Source: JAGVSR01 sp964589785 (GTDB lineage: Bacteria; Pseudomonadota; Alphaproteobacteria; Rhizobiales; Hyphomicrobiaceae). Taken from it: a DNA stretch of 64,000 nt. Positions 24,601 through 33,037 of this stretch are shown here, in pieces. The notes under the pieces were generated by a model. The model had not been told where the DNA came from and ran no database searches. It saw only the letters and a list, made by a program, of their open reading frames with translations. The stretch spans positions 124,001-188,000 of the forward strand of contig CAZPUQ010000002.1 in the NCBI GenBank assembly GCA_964589785.1, written 5' to 3'. Position 1 is the first letter of the stretch; every line of letters begins with the position of its first letter. Position numbers and translations under genes: made by a program.

Positions 24601-25411
24601 CCTCGACGGCGGCCGCGGGCTCATTGCCATTCTCCAGCCCGATCCGAGGGGTGCGAGCAAGATCATCGCCGATACGATGGATGCGGGCCAGGCGCTGCGC
24701 CTCGTCGGCTTCTATCCCAACATGCAGGGCGGCCGCGGACGGATCGACGTCAATCTGGCCGGACGGGGCGCTGCGGAAAAAACGGGCGTGATCATCATCG
24801 AGGACTTCAAGGTGCTCGGCGATCCCATCATCTCCGAGGTCGTCTCCAGCGCCGACGGCGGCTCGCCGGCGATCTCGGCGGTGCCGGGCCAGCGCCGCGT
24901 CGTGCGCGAGGTCTTCCAGTTCGATCGCATGCGGCTGCCGTTCTCGGTCGGCCACGGCCAGTTCGCGATCGAGGACAGCTACCTGCGCGGACCGATCCTC
25001 GGCGCGACGCTGCGCGGCAAGGTCGATTACGGCGCGCAGCGCGTCAATCTCGGCGGCACCTACATTCCGCTGCAGGGGCTCAACAACGCTCTCGGCGGCA
25101 TCCCGGTGCTCGGCCAGATCCTCAGCGGCTCGCGTGGCGAAGGCATCTTCGGCATCGAGTTCGCCGTGCAGGGCCCCATGTCGAACCCGCAAGTCGTCGT
25201 GAATCCCCTCTCGCTCGTGGCGCCGGGCATCTTCCGCGAGGTGTTCCAGATGTCGAACCCGAGCACCTCGGTGCAGCCGCGCGTCCCCTCGCCGGCGGAC
25301 GTGCCGGTCAACAAGCGCGTGCGCGCCTCAAGCTCGGGCGGTGTCTACGAGGAGCCCGAGACCGTCGATGGATGGTCGTCCGACACCGTCGTCCCGACCA
25401 AGCGGAACTGA
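21665..25411 (+). CDS. very large AsmA/YhdP-like envelope protein
   Basis: A 1,248-residue protein of the AsmA/TamB/YhdP type. A single N-terminal membrane helix (MIVAPVVLLTGLAALVVYV, about residues 61-80) is followed by a long periplasmic beta-rich body with DUF3971-like central repeats. The AsmA-like C-terminal domain ends near GLNNALGGIPVLGQILSGSR, then GEGIFGIEFAVQGPMSNPQV and VNPLSLVAPGIFREVF, the family's standard close. Such proteins bridge the periplasm and are implicated in phospholipid transport to the outer membrane. The ATG at 21665 (AGGGGG upstream) was preferred over 21596; 21846 is possible but would remove the helix's basic flank. It stands alone, and tyrS converges on its end. 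Confidence 0.87.
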   Translation: MRGVDRPVRTQPGSRTGPSRTGRRHPAAGSRTASAREIPAGRWSPGPRLSLIGRILRRLGMIVAPVVLLTGLAALVVYVRLQQGPVSLKFMAGPIEQGISAELKGLTAKVDDAVLQSGEHGDYEFRLVNLRLLEADGSVVASAPVAAVTLDYARLAALEVLPRRVDLIEPKLAVTYSERGGLELSFSDEGMAQLGPSPGPGAPAEAATGAAQPMPGEAVPAMLRKLDLARVISGFTARARRKQDATGSLREIGLRNAVVVVDYEGTRSRWKVAELAVDLDHGRNRSVISAVARIESDRGPWSLSLLTEDSAKTGKVMVKASIRDLVPSALGRAIPRLALLGALDLPVAANASIDLLSSGDLTGADIALELGRGLIDLGPSVTAPMLIDAGLVTLNYDAAQRRLSMAPSTVKWGESQVTLTGILSSDPSVTAASGWPFEIRSVSGTLAAEEFQVPAVALDALALTGRLLPLENRIELTSVTAKAAGGEMVLAGDVIAGDGPRKGVRLDGHFGPGDASTVKALWPRMIAPRARDWFGMHASSGVLREGKVSFASGSFAGPDAVMGRGNIPETIRMEMSGENIVMVPMKGGPPLHAPAVTATVRNHELEIALPDATLVTGAAPGAGVGLKQGRFWVKDIDEPLPVADVTFRAQSPLGPALDALRQFRFAGADKLALPSDKLQGKFDGELAIRMPLLPEVEPETVSMIGKAKITEMKSKEKIGIVNVQSGSVDVQFAEHETSARGEVILNGVLAKIDWRRQTGPDAGVPTPLSITANLDSSDRRQLGIDVNDLIEGDVPVAVTFEAPEGQEPVIRVTADLTPADLAIRPLAWKKPRGRPARLTFDVASGTAHKTELRNFKVTGDDIAIEGSVGMSADQKLQEFSFPAFSLHTVSRLQVSGKRNQRDIWDVKAAGTTFDGKDFFRSLFTVGGTPSRSAAGRKGGVDLYVTIDNVLGHSDVALRNFSMRLSRRGDELTALDARGTLDGGRGLIAILQPDPRGASKIIADTMDAGQALRLVGFYPNMQGGRGRIDVNLAGRGAAEKTGVIIIEDFKVLGDPIISEVVSSADGGSPAISAVPGQRRVVREVFQFDRMRLPFSVGHGQFAIEDSYLRGPILGATLRGKVDYGAQRVNLGGTYIPLQGLNNALGGIPVLGQILSGSRGEGIFGIEFAVQGPMSNPQVVVNPLSLVAPGIFREVFQMSNPSTSVQPRVPSPADVPVNKRVRASSSGGVYEEPETVDGWSSDTVVPTKRN

Positions 25412-25428
25412 GGGCTACACGCCGGGGC

Positions 25429-26700
25429 TCAGACGGGCCGCAGAAGCACGTGCTTCTTCTTGCCGAGCGAGAGCTTCACGACGCCGTCGCCGGTGAGGTC
25501 GCGCGGTGTCAGCGCCGCCTTCTCGTCGGTGACGGTCGCGTCGTTCACCTTGAGGCCGCCGCCCTGGATCTGGCGTCGTGCCTCCCCGTTCGTCTTGACG
25601 AGGCCGGACTTGACGAAGGCCGTGAGCACGCCGAGCCCCGCCGCCAGCTCGCCGCTGGCGATCGTGACGGTCGGGAGCGTCTCGGCGAGCGCCCCCTCCT
25701 CGAAGGTCTTGCGCGCCGTCTCGGCGGCGGCCTCCGCCTTCTCGCGCCCGTGCAGAAGCGCCGTCGCCTCGGTCGCGAGAACCTTCTTCGCCTCGTTGAT
25801 CTCCGCCCCGCCAAGGGCCGCGAGACGCGCGATCTCCCCCATCGGCAGGAGCGTGAACAGCTTGAGGAAGCGCGCCACGTCGGCGTCCTCGGTGTTGCGC
25901 CAGAACTGCCAGTAGTCGTAGGCGGAGAGCTGCGCCTCGTTCAGCCAGACGGCACCGCTCGCGGTCTTGCCCATCTTGGCGCCCGACGCGGTGGTGAGCA
26001 GCGGGCAGGTCAGCGCATGAAGCTGGTGCTTGATGCCCATGCGCCGGCCAAGGTCGATGCCGGTGACGATGTTGCCCCACTGGTCCGAGCCGCCCATCTG
26101 CGTATTGCAGCCGGTGCGGCGCGCGAGCTCCACGAAGTCGTAGGCCTGCAGCAGCATGTAGTTGAACTCGATGAACGACAGCTCCTGCTCGCGCTCGAGG
26201 CGCAGCTTGGCCGAATCCATGGTGAGCATGCGGTTGACGGAGAAATGGCGGCCGACGTCGCGCAGGAACGCGATGTAGTTGAGCGGTGCCAGCCACTCCG
26301 CGTTGTCGAGCATGAGGGCGTCCGCCGCGCCATCGCCGAACGTCAGGAAGCGCGCGAAGACCTGCTTGATGCTCCCCTTGTTGGCGTCGATTTCCTCCAC
26401 CGTGCGCAACTGGCGCGTCTCGTCCTTGCCCGAGGGATCGCCGACGCGTGTCGTGCCGCCGCCCATGAGCGTGATCGGCCGGCCGGCGCCCGTCGCCTGC
26501 AGCCAGTGCAGCATCATGATCGAAATGAGGTGCCCGATGTGCAGAGAGGGCGCGGTGCAGTCGTAGCCGACGTAGGCGATGATCTGGCCGTCCGCCGCGA
26601 GCCGGTCGAGAGCCGGCAGGTCGGACGCCTGGTGGATGAAGCCGCGCTCGCTCAGCGTCGCCAGGAACGGGCTCTTCGGTGTGTCTGTCATCGCCGTCAT
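25429..26700 (-). CDS. tyrS: tyrosyl-tRNA synthetase
   Basis: A 423-residue class I aminoacyl-tRNA synthetase. The HIGH signature is PSLHIGHL (about 53-60), tyrosine recognition is in YVGYDCTAPS, and the KMSKS loop appears as KMGKTASG (about 242-249), a common TyrRS variant. QLMGGSDQWGN-like text (QMGGSDQWGNIVTGIDL) lines the active site. A C-terminal S4-type RNA-binding domain follows (about 360-423: RRQIQGGGLKVNDATVTDEK). It charges tRNA-Tyr. The ATG at 26700 is listed; the ATG three codons in (26691) is equally likely. Divergent from anmK over about 90 bp that must hold both promoters. Confidence 0.96.
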   Translation of the reverse strand: MTAMTDTPKSPFLATLSERGFIHQASDLPALDRLAADGQIIAYVGYDCTAPSLHIGHLISIMMLHWLQATGAGRPITLMGGGTTRVGDPSGKDETRQLRTVEEIDANKGSIKQVFARFLTFGDGAADALMLDNAEWLAPLNYIAFLRDVGRHFSVNRMLTMDSAKLRLEREQELSFIEFNYMLLQAYDFVELARRTGCNTQMGGSDQWGNIVTGIDLGRRMGIKHQLHALTCPLLTTASGAKMGKTASGAVWLNEAQLSAYDYWQFWRNTEDADVARFLKLFTLLPMGEIARLAALGGAEINEAKKVLATEATALLHGREKAEAAAETARKTFEEGALAETLPTVTIASGELAAGLGVLTAFVKSGLVKTNGEARRQIQGGGLKVNDATVTDEKAALTPRDLTGDGVVKLSLGKKKHVLLRPV

Positions 26701-26791
26701 CGTTCGGGGTTGGGAGGGGGCGGGCCCATGCGGTAGGATCGGCCGCAAATCGCCCGGCAAATTGCATGACGGCGGGGTTGGGAGCAAGCCG

Positions 26792-27898
26792 ATGCGCGCG
26801 CTGGGACTGATGAGCGGCACCTCCATGGACGGCATTTCCGTGGCGCTCGTCGATACGGACGGGGAAGCCGTCGCGGCGCGCGGGCCGGCCATGACATTCC
26901 CCTACAACACCGCTCAGCGCGCGGCCATCCGCCGGGCCATGGAGGAGGCGCGGGGACTGACGGCGCGCGCGGAGCGGCCGGGATCGCTCGCCGCGACCGA
27001 GGAAATGCTGACGGAGCTGCATGCGGCAGCCGTCGCGGACTTCCTGCAGCGTCAGGGCATCCCGCGGTCCGACATCGAGGTGGTGGGGTTTCATGGCCAG
27101 ACGGTGCTGCACCGGCCCAAGGAGCGCCTGACGGTGCAACTCGGCGACGGGGCGCTCCTTGCGAAACTGACGGGGCTGACGGTCGTCCACGACTTGCGGG
27201 CGCGCGACGTGGAGGCCGGGGGCCAGGGCGCCCCGCTGGTGCCGGCCTATCACCGCGCGCTCGTCGCGGGGCTGGCGCAGCGGCCGGTGGCGGTCGTCAA
27301 CATCGGCGGCGTGGCCAACGTCACCTATGTCGGCTCCAACGGTGCCCTGATCGCATTCGACACCGGCCCCGGCAATGCGCTCCTCGACGACTGGATGAGG
27401 ATGCGGGCCGGCGCCGCCTGTGACGAGGACGGCAGGACGGCGGCGCGTGGCACCGTCGACGAGGACGTGCTGCGCTTTTGCCTCTCCCACTCCTTCTTCG
27501 CGGCGGCCCCGCCGAAGTCGCTCGACCGGAACGCCTTCATCTGGGACGTCGTCGAATGGATGTCGCTCGAGAACGGGGCGGCGACGCTTACGGCCTTCAC
27601 GGTGGCCGCGATCGCCAGGGCGCGCGAGCACTTCCCCGAGGAGCCGCAACTGTGGATCGTCTGCGGCGGCGGACGGCGCAACCGCACGCTCATGAGCGGG
27701 CTGGCGGGACGGGTGCAAAATGCCGTCGTGCCGGCCGAGGCGGTCGGCCTCGACGGCGACGCCGTGGAGGCGGAGGCCTGGGGCTATCTCGCGGTGCGGG
27801 CGCTGAAGGGGCTGCCGATCACGTTCCCGGGCACGACGGGCGTGCCGGAGCCGCTGACGGGCGGCGTGGTGTCGCGGCCGCGGCGCAGCGGCGTTTGA
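26792..27898 (+). CDS. anmK: anhydro-N-acetylmuramic acid kinase
   Basis: A 368-residue kinase of cell-wall recycling. It cleaves and phosphorylates 1,6-anhydro-MurNAc to MurNAc-6-phosphate. The signature start MRALGLMSGTSMDGISVALV (residues 1-20) is the ATP phosphate-1 loop. VVGFHGQTVLHRP carries the catalytic histidine region, with VNIGGVANVTYVG and AFDTGPGNALLDDW following as phosphate-2 and metal sites. WIVCGGGRRNRTLM is the adenosine motif. Complete, cytoplasmic. The start at 26792 fits the family N-terminus exactly. It is divergent from tyrS, an arrangement common in related genomes. Confidence 0.95.
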   Translation: MRALGLMSGTSMDGISVALVDTDGEAVAARGPAMTFPYNTAQRAAIRRAMEEARGLTARAERPGSLAATEEMLTELHAAAVADFLQRQGIPRSDIEVVGFHGQTVLHRPKERLTVQLGDGALLAKLTGLTVVHDLRARDVEAGGQGAPLVPAYHRALVAGLAQRPVAVVNIGGVANVTYVGSNGALIAFDTGPGNALLDDWMRMRAGAACDEDGRTAARGTVDEDVLRFCLSHSFFAAAPPKSLDRNAFIWDVVEWMSLENGAATLTAFTVAAIARAREHFPEEPQLWIVCGGGRRNRTLMSGLAGRVQNAVVPAEAVGLDGDAVEAEAWGYLAVRALKGLPITFPGTTGVPEPLTGGVVSRPRRSGV

Positions 27899-27952
27899 CG
27901 TCAGCGCGAGGCGGAACAACCGCGCTCGTCCCGGCGCGGCGCCGTCACGCCG

Positions 27953-28708
27953 TCACTCCTCGTCGGTGATCGTCGGCGGCGGCTCGTTGCGCTCCCGCTC
28001 GCGCTCCCGCTGGCGCTCGGCCTCGCGCTCGCGCTCGCGGGCCTTCTTGGTCTCGTATTCCTGCTCGGCCTGGGTGAGGCGGCGATCGAGGTAAGAGCCA
28101 ACGACGGCCTGAAGCTCGTCGGTCTTGTTCTCGAAGAAGTGGTTGGCGCCGGGCACGACCTCGTGGTCGATCTTGATGCCGCGCTGTGTCTTGAGCTTCG
28201 TCGACAGCTCGGCCACGGACGCGGTCGGCACGACGCGGTCCTTGTCGCCGTTCACCATCAGGCCCGACGAGGGGCAGGGCGCGAGGAAGGAGAAGTCGTA
28301 GAGGTTCGACGGCGGCGCGACGCAGATGAAGCCGTCGATCTCCGGCCGGCGCATCAGGAGCTGCATGGCGATCCAGGTGCCGAAGGAGACGCCGGCGATC
28401 CAGCAGTATTTGGCGTCGGGCTTGACGATCTGCAGCCAGTCGAGCGCGCTCGCGGCATCGGCGAGCTCTCCCGGCCCGCCGTCCCAGAAGCCCTGGCTGC
28501 GGCCGACACCGCGAAAGTTGAAGCGCAGCACCGAGAAGCCGCGCTCGACGAACGTGTAGTAGAGCGAGTAGACGACCTGGTTGTTCATCGTACCGCCGAA
28601 CTGCGGATGCGGATGCAGGATCAGCGCGATGGGGCTGTCGGGCTTGGGGTCGTGGTGATAGCGGGCCTCGATACGGCCGGCCGGCCCATTCATGATCAAT
28701 TCGGGCAT
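27953..28708 (-). CDS. alpha/beta hydrolase (COG2945-like) with charged coiled-coil tail
   Basis: A 251-residue protein. The core (1-200) has HPHPQFGGTMNNQVVYSLYY early, the oxyanion turn, and the nucleophile elbow GVSFGTW (serine about 107), with a C-terminal histidine in GANHFFENK (about 192), completing a Ser-Asp-His triad of the dienelactone-hydrolase-like group. The last 50 residues are an unusual run of Arg/Glu repeats (REREREAERQRERERERNE), probably a single long charged helix. The substrate is unknown. Start 28708 was chosen where family similarity begins. It is divergent from the Fe-S operon. Confidence 0.84.
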   Translation of the reverse strand: MPELIMNGPAGRIEARYHHDPKPDSPIALILHPHPQFGGTMNNQVVYSLYYTFVERGFSVLRFNFRGVGRSQGFWDGGPGELADAASALDWLQIVKPDAKYCWIAGVSFGTWIAMQLLMRRPEIDGFICVAPPSNLYDFSFLAPCPSSGLMVNGDKDRVVPTASVAELSTKLKTQRGIKIDHEVVPGANHFFENKTDELQAVVGSYLDRRLTQAEQEYETKKAREREREAERQRERERERNEPPPTITDEE

Positions 28709-28860
28709 GGAGTTCTGGGCCTCGTTCTGTCGCTGCGGTCGGCCCTGCGGGCCGTCTGCCCGTCTGCCGGTCGGGTGCTGCCTGCCGAGCTGAAGCTCAT
28801 CGTCCGGGGACGCCGCGCCGACCCTCACGGAGCCGTGTTGTCGCGTGCGCCGGGCAATAC

Positions 28861-28926
28861 TTGACTTCGTGGCTCGGAATTTCCATAAGAACAGGCAAGA
28901 TTTAGAACTCTTCGAAAGAGTGTTCT
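28861..28926 (+). promoter_or_regulatory. candidate promoter and operator of the Fe-S operon
   Basis: TTGACT (28861-28866) and CATAAG (28884-28889) are spaced by 17 bp as -35 and -10 boxes. Fifteen bases on, 28904-28926 is a near-palindrome with outer arms AGAAC and GTTCT and inner arms CTCTT and AAGAG around CGA. It lies at the probable transcription start, about 165 bp before iscR, where an Rrf2-type repressor would act. The regulator that binds it is inferred, not shown. Confidence 0.5.
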
Positions 28927-29089
28927 GCTTGGCCTACGGGCCGGATCTGGCGTGGCGTGCGGGCGGTCCTCTTAACACGATTGAGGTCCCCGAATGCAAG
29001 TGGTGCGACGGCCTGCCCCGTTTGCCTCAGGGCGCGGGCGGCACGACGGACCGGCGGACCGGCTTGCGGAACGACGAAAGGGTGCTGCA

Positions 29090-29545
29090 ATGGAGCTGAC
29101 GACGCGAGGCCGCTATGCCGTGATGGCCATGGCCGATCTTGCCCTCCACGATGCCGCCGAGCCGGTCGCGCTCACGGCGATCGCGGAGCGTCAGCGGCTG
29201 TCGCTGTCCTATCTCGAGCAGTTGTTCGGCCGCCTGAGGCGCGCCGAACTCGTCGTCAGCGCGCGCGGGCGCGCGGGCGGCTATCGGCTCGGCCGCCCCG
29301 CCGGCGCGATCACGATCTCCGAGATCCTCTCCGCCGTCGAGGAGGCGACGCGGATGACGCGCTGCGGCGGCGATGGCGAGGCGGGATGCCTCGGCGAGAC
29401 GCGCTGCATCACGCACGGGCTCTGGCAGGCGCTCGGCGAGCACATCGCCCGCTTCTTCGACGGTGTCACGCTGGAGGACGTGGTGAAGGGCGGACCGCGG
29501 CTCAGCCCGGCGGCGCCCGGGACCGGGAGGGTGGCGGCGGAATGA
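29090..29545 (+). CDS. iscR: IscR-like Rrf2-family Fe-S regulator
   Basis: A 151-residue Rrf2 regulator. The winged HTH spans 1-65 (MELTTRGRYAVMAMADLALH, then QRLSLSYLEQLFGRLRRAEL). Three cysteines in TRCGGDGEAGCLGETRC (about 91-107) match the cluster-binding cysteines of IscR, with slightly different spacing (x7, x5), and H111 nearby fits the fourth ligand. With a [2Fe-2S] cluster, IscR represses Fe-S assembly genes; the apo form activates suf. It heads the operon, and its TGA overlaps the iscS-like ATG (ATGA). RirA, the rhizobial alternative, also has three cysteines, so the name is likely but not certain. Confidence 0.83.
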   Translation: MELTTRGRYAVMAMADLALHDAAEPVALTAIAERQRLSLSYLEQLFGRLRRAELVVSARGRAGGYRLGRPAGAITISEILSAVEEATRMTRCGGDGEAGCLGETRCITHGLWQALGEHIARFFDGVTLEDVVKGGPRLSPAAPGTGRVAAE

Positions 29546-30687
29546 CGGCACTGCGCACATACCTCGATCACAACGCGACCGAGCCGCTGCGCCCGGAGGC
29601 GCGGGCGGCCATGATCGCGGCGATGGACGCGGTCGGCAACCCGTCGTCGGTGCATGGCGAGGGCCGTGCCGCGCGGGCCGTCGTCGAGACCGCGCGCGAT
29701 CAGGTCGCCGCACTCGTCAACGCCGAGCCCGGCGAGATCGTATTCACGAGCGGCGCGACGGAAGCGAACGCGCACGCGTTCATGGGTCGGCGCTGGAGCG
29801 GTGTGCTCGTTGGCAGTGCCGAGCATGTTTCGGTGCTGGCCCCCGCGCGCCGCCGCGACGCGGCGCCTCGCGAACTGTCCTGCGGTGCCGACGGCGTGCA
29901 CGATGTCGACGGCGCCGAGGCGTGGGCGGCGGCTCTGCCGAGGTCGGACGTAAGGTCGGGGGCGCCGGCCTTCGCGAGTCTCGCGCTCGCCAACGGCGAG
30001 ACCGGTGTGCTGCAGCCCGTCGCGGAACTCGCGGCCGCGCTCGCGCCCCATGGCGCCGTGGTGCATTCGGATGCCGCGCAGGCGGCGGGCCGCATGCCCG
30101 TCGATTTCGCCGCGCTCGGGCTTTCGCTGATGTCGCTGTCGGCGCACAAGATGGGAGGTCCGAAGGGGGCGGGCGCGCTTGTCGTGCGGGATGGAACGAT
30201 ACTCGATCCGCTGCTCGTCGGCGGCGGGCAGGAGGGCCGGCGCCGGGCGGGGACCGAGAACGTCGCCGCCATCGCCGGCTTCGGCGCGGCCGCCGCGGCC
30301 GCCAGGCGCGAACTTCAGGGCATGGCCCGCGTCCGCGCGCTCCGCGATGCAATGGAGTCGGAGCTGCGGCGCCTCGCCCCTGCATGCGTCGTGATCGGTG
30401 CGGGTGCCGAGCGCCTGCCCAACACGACGCTGATCGCCATGCCCGGCAAGGACGCCGAGACACTCGTCATCAAGCTCGATCTGGCCGGTATCGCGGTGAG
30501 CGCGGGGGCCGCCTGCTCGTCCGGCAAGGTCGGATCGAGTCACGTGCTCGAAGCGATGGGAACGGATCCGCGCATTGCGCGCGCGGCCGTTCGCGTCAGC
30601 CTCGGGCGCGACACGACGGTCAAGGACGTGGAGAGATTTGTCGCAGCCTGGCTGGCGGCGACGGGGCAGCCGGCGCTGGCTGCCTAG
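29542..30687 (+). CDS. IscS/NifS-like cysteine desulfurase
   Basis: A 381-residue PLP enzyme of class V. The PLP lysine is K203 in LSAHKMGGPKGAG, HSDAAQAAG carries the PLP-contacting Asp, and the active-site cysteine C325 is in SAGAACSSGKVGSSHVLEAM, the long mobile loop typical of group I (IscS/NifS) desulfurases. It releases sulfur from cysteine as a persulfide for Fe-S assembly. Coupled by ATGA to iscR and 60 bp before sufB. The operon also has a SufS-type desulfurase, so two classes are present together. Confidence 0.9.
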   Translation: MTALRTYLDHNATEPLRPEARAAMIAAMDAVGNPSSVHGEGRAARAVVETARDQVAALVNAEPGEIVFTSGATEANAHAFMGRRWSGVLVGSAEHVSVLAPARRRDAAPRELSCGADGVHDVDGAEAWAAALPRSDVRSGAPAFASLALANGETGVLQPVAELAAALAPHGAVVHSDAAQAAGRMPVDFAALGLSLMSLSAHKMGGPKGAGALVVRDGTILDPLLVGGGQEGRRRAGTENVAAIAGFGAAAAAARRELQGMARVRALRDAMESELRRLAPACVVIGAGAERLPNTTLIAMPGKDAETLVIKLDLAGIAVSAGAACSSGKVGSSHVLEAMGTDPRIARAAVRVSLGRDTTVKDVERFVAAWLAATGQPALAA

Positions 30688-30747
30688 ACGGCGAAGGTTT
30701 TGCATCAACGGCGCACCACTTGAGGGCGCACGGGAGAAGAGGTCGAA

Positions 30748-32223
30748 ATGCCTGCAGTTCAAGAGACGGTCGAACAGGTCAAGAAAATCGACGTCGACCA
30801 GTACAAGTACGGGTTCGAGACGAACATCGAGACGGTGAAGGCGCCGAAGGGCCTCAACGAGGACATCGTGCGCTTCATCTCCGAGCGCAAGGGCGAGCCC
30901 GGCTGGATGCTGGAGTGGCGGCTCGACTCCTATCGCCGCTGGCGCGCCATGACCGAGCCGACCTGGGCCAAGCTCTCCTATCCGAAGATCGACTTCGAGG
31001 ACCTCTACTACTACGCCGCGCCGAAGTCCTCCGAGGCGCCGAAGTCGCTCGCCGACGTCGACCCGGAGCTGTTGCGGATGTACGAGCGCCTCGGCGTGCC
31101 GCTGAAGGAGCAGGCGATCCTCGCCGGCGTGCAGAGCGACAAGCCGCGCGTGGCGGTCGACGCCGTGCTCGACAGCGTCTCGGTCGTGACGACCTTCAAG
31201 GAGGAGCTTGCCAAGGCCGGCGTCATCTTCTGCTCGATCTCGGAGGCGCTGCGCGTGCACTCCGACCTCGTGCGCAAGTACCTGGGCTCCGTCGTGCCCC
31301 AGTCCGACAATTACTATGCGGCGCTGAACTCGGCGGTGTTCTCCGACGGCTCGTTCGTCTACGTGCCGGAAGGCGTGCGCTGCCCGATGGAGCTTTCCAC
31401 CTATTTCCGCATCAACGAGCGCCAGACCGGCCAGTTCGAGCGCACGCTCATCATCGCCGACAAGGGCGCTTACGTCTCCTACCTCGAGGGCTGCACGGCG
31501 CCGACGCGCGACGAGCACCAGCTTCACGCGGCCGTGGTCGAGCTGATCGCGCTCGACGATGCGGAAATCAAGTATTCGACCGTGCAGAACTGGTATCCCG
31601 GCGACAAGGAGGGCAAGGGCGGCATCTATAACTTCGTGACCAAGCGCGGCGATTGCCGCGGCCGAAACTCGAAGATCTCCTGGACGCAGGTGGAGACGGG
31701 CTCGGCGATCACGTGGAAGTACCCGAGCTGCATCCTGCGCGGCGACAACTCCCGCGGCGAGTTCTACTCGATCGCCGTGTCGAACGGCCACCAGCAGGTC
31801 GACAGCGGCACGAAGATGATCCATCTCGGCAAGAACACATCGAGCCGCATCATCTCCAAGGGCATCGCCGCCGGCTACTCGCAGAACACCTATCGCGGAC
31901 TCGTCTCCGCCCACCGCAAGGCGACGGGTGCGCGCAACTTCACCTGCTGCGACAGCCTGCTCATCGGCGACAAGTGCGGCGCACACACGGTTCCCTATAT
32001 CGAAGCGAAGAACCAGACGGCGCACTTCGAGCACGAGGCGACGACGTCCAAGATCTCCGACGACATGCTCTTCTACTGCATGCAGCGGGGCTTGTCGGAG
32101 GAGGAGGCGGTAGCGCTCGTCGTGAACGGCTTCGTGCGCGACGTGCTGCAGCAGCTCCCGATGGAATTCCTCGCCGAGACGCAGAAGCTCATCGGCATCT
32201 CTTTGGAGGGCAGCGTCGGCTGA
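30748..32223 (+). CDS. sufB: Fe-S cluster scaffold subunit SufB
   Basis: A 491-residue member of the SufBD core. It forms SufBC2D, on which nascent clusters are built. Conserved blocks include LSYPKIDFEDLYYYAAPKSS (about 76-95), FVYVPEGVRCPMELSTYFRI (about 203-222), GCTAPTRDEHQLHAAVVELI, KRGDCRGRNSKISWTQVETG and GARNFTCCDSLLIGDKCGAH (C405 region), where the family's key cysteine for sulfur acceptance lies. Length and blocks match typical SufB, so the gene is complete. The ATG at 30748 follows GGGAGAAGAGG. It is cotranscribed with sufC 55 bp on. Confidence 0.97.
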   Translation: MPAVQETVEQVKKIDVDQYKYGFETNIETVKAPKGLNEDIVRFISERKGEPGWMLEWRLDSYRRWRAMTEPTWAKLSYPKIDFEDLYYYAAPKSSEAPKSLADVDPELLRMYERLGVPLKEQAILAGVQSDKPRVAVDAVLDSVSVVTTFKEELAKAGVIFCSISEALRVHSDLVRKYLGSVVPQSDNYYAALNSAVFSDGSFVYVPEGVRCPMELSTYFRINERQTGQFERTLIIADKGAYVSYLEGCTAPTRDEHQLHAAVVELIALDDAEIKYSTVQNWYPGDKEGKGGIYNFVTKRGDCRGRNSKISWTQVETGSAITWKYPSCILRGDNSRGEFYSIAVSNGHQQVDSGTKMIHLGKNTSSRIISKGIAAGYSQNTYRGLVSAHRKATGARNFTCCDSLLIGDKCGAHTVPYIEAKNQTAHFEHEATTSKISDDMLFYCMQRGLSEEEAVALVVNGFVRDVLQQLPMEFLAETQKLIGISLEGSVG

Positions 32224-32278
32224 CCCGTCGGCCGGACGCTCCCCCCAAGGCAACAGCTTGCAAGAAGGCAAACGGACA

Positions 32279-33034
32279 ATGCTTGAAATCAAGAACCTGC
32301 ACGTGAAGCTCGAGGACGAGGACCGGGTGATCCTCAACGGCCTGTCGCTCACCATTCCCAAGGGCGAGGTGCATGCCATCATGGGCCCCAACGGCTCGGG
32401 CAAGTCGACGCTAGCCTATGTGCTCGCGGGCCGCGAAGGCTATGAGGTGACCGAGGGCGACATCCTCTGGAACGGAGAATCGATCCTCGGCCTCGAGCCG
32501 GACGAGCGCGCCGCCCGCGGCGTCTTCCTCGCCTTCCAGTATCCGATGGAGATTCCGGGCGTTGCCGGCCTCACCTTCCTGCGCACGGCAGCCAATGCGG
32601 TGCGCAAGCGGCGCGAGGAGCCCGAGCTCTCCATGCCGGAGTTCCTGAGGATCGTGAAGGCGAAGGCGGCCGAGCTCGCCATCGACGTGGAGATGCTGAA
32701 GCGTCCCGTGAACGTCGGCTTCTCCGGCGGCGAGAAGAAGCGCTCCGAAATCCTGCAGATGTCCATGCTCGAGCCGTCGCTGTGCGTCCTCGACGAGACG
32801 GACTCGGGCCTCGACATCGACGCGCTCAAGGTCGTCGCCGGCGGGGTCAATGCCCTGCGCAGCCCCGATCGCGCCATGCTCGTCATCACGCACTACCAGC
32901 GGCTCCTCAACTACATCGTGCCCGACAAGGTCCACGTGCTCGCCAACGGGCGCATCCAGAAGACGGGCGGCAAGGAGCTGGCGCTGGAGCTCGAGAAGCT
33001 GGGCTATGCCGGTTTCACGGGCAAGGCGGCCTGA
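32279..33034 (+). CDS. sufC: Suf ATPase SufC
   Basis: A 251-residue ABC-type ATPase. Walker A is GPNGSGKST (36-44), the signature is SGGEKKRSE (about 151-159) and Walker B is LCVLDETDSGLD (about 172-183), with the SufC-typical EKKR and ETDSGLD variants. It dimerises on SufB and SufD and drives the conformational change needed for cluster assembly; it is cytoplasmic and not a transporter. Start at 32279 by family alignment and the AAGGCAAACGG region upstream. SufD follows after 3 bp. Confidence 0.97.
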   Translation: MLEIKNLHVKLEDEDRVILNGLSLTIPKGEVHAIMGPNGSGKSTLAYVLAGREGYEVTEGDILWNGESILGLEPDERAARGVFLAFQYPMEIPGVAGLTFLRTAANAVRKRREEPELSMPEFLRIVKAKAAELAIDVEMLKRPVNVGFSGGEKKRSEILQMSMLEPSLCVLDETDSGLDIDALKVVAGGVNALRSPDRAMLVITHYQRLLNYIVPDKVHVLANGRIQKTGGKELALELEKLGYAGFTGKAA

Positions 33035-33037
33035 CGC

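Noticed and set aside
22931..26736. Very long open frames antisense to and overlapping the AsmA/YhdP-like gene (753 and 1,169 codons)
   Set aside because: High-GC coding DNA keeps the complementary and shifted frames open. These translations are Arg/Gly/His-rich with no domain, signal or ribosome site, whereas the 21,665-25,411 frame has a membrane helix and the AsmA C-terminal domain.
29281..32403. 1,040-codon open frame antisense to iscR, iscS-like and sufB
   Set aside because: All three sense genes have full catalytic motifs and family lengths; the antisense translation has none.
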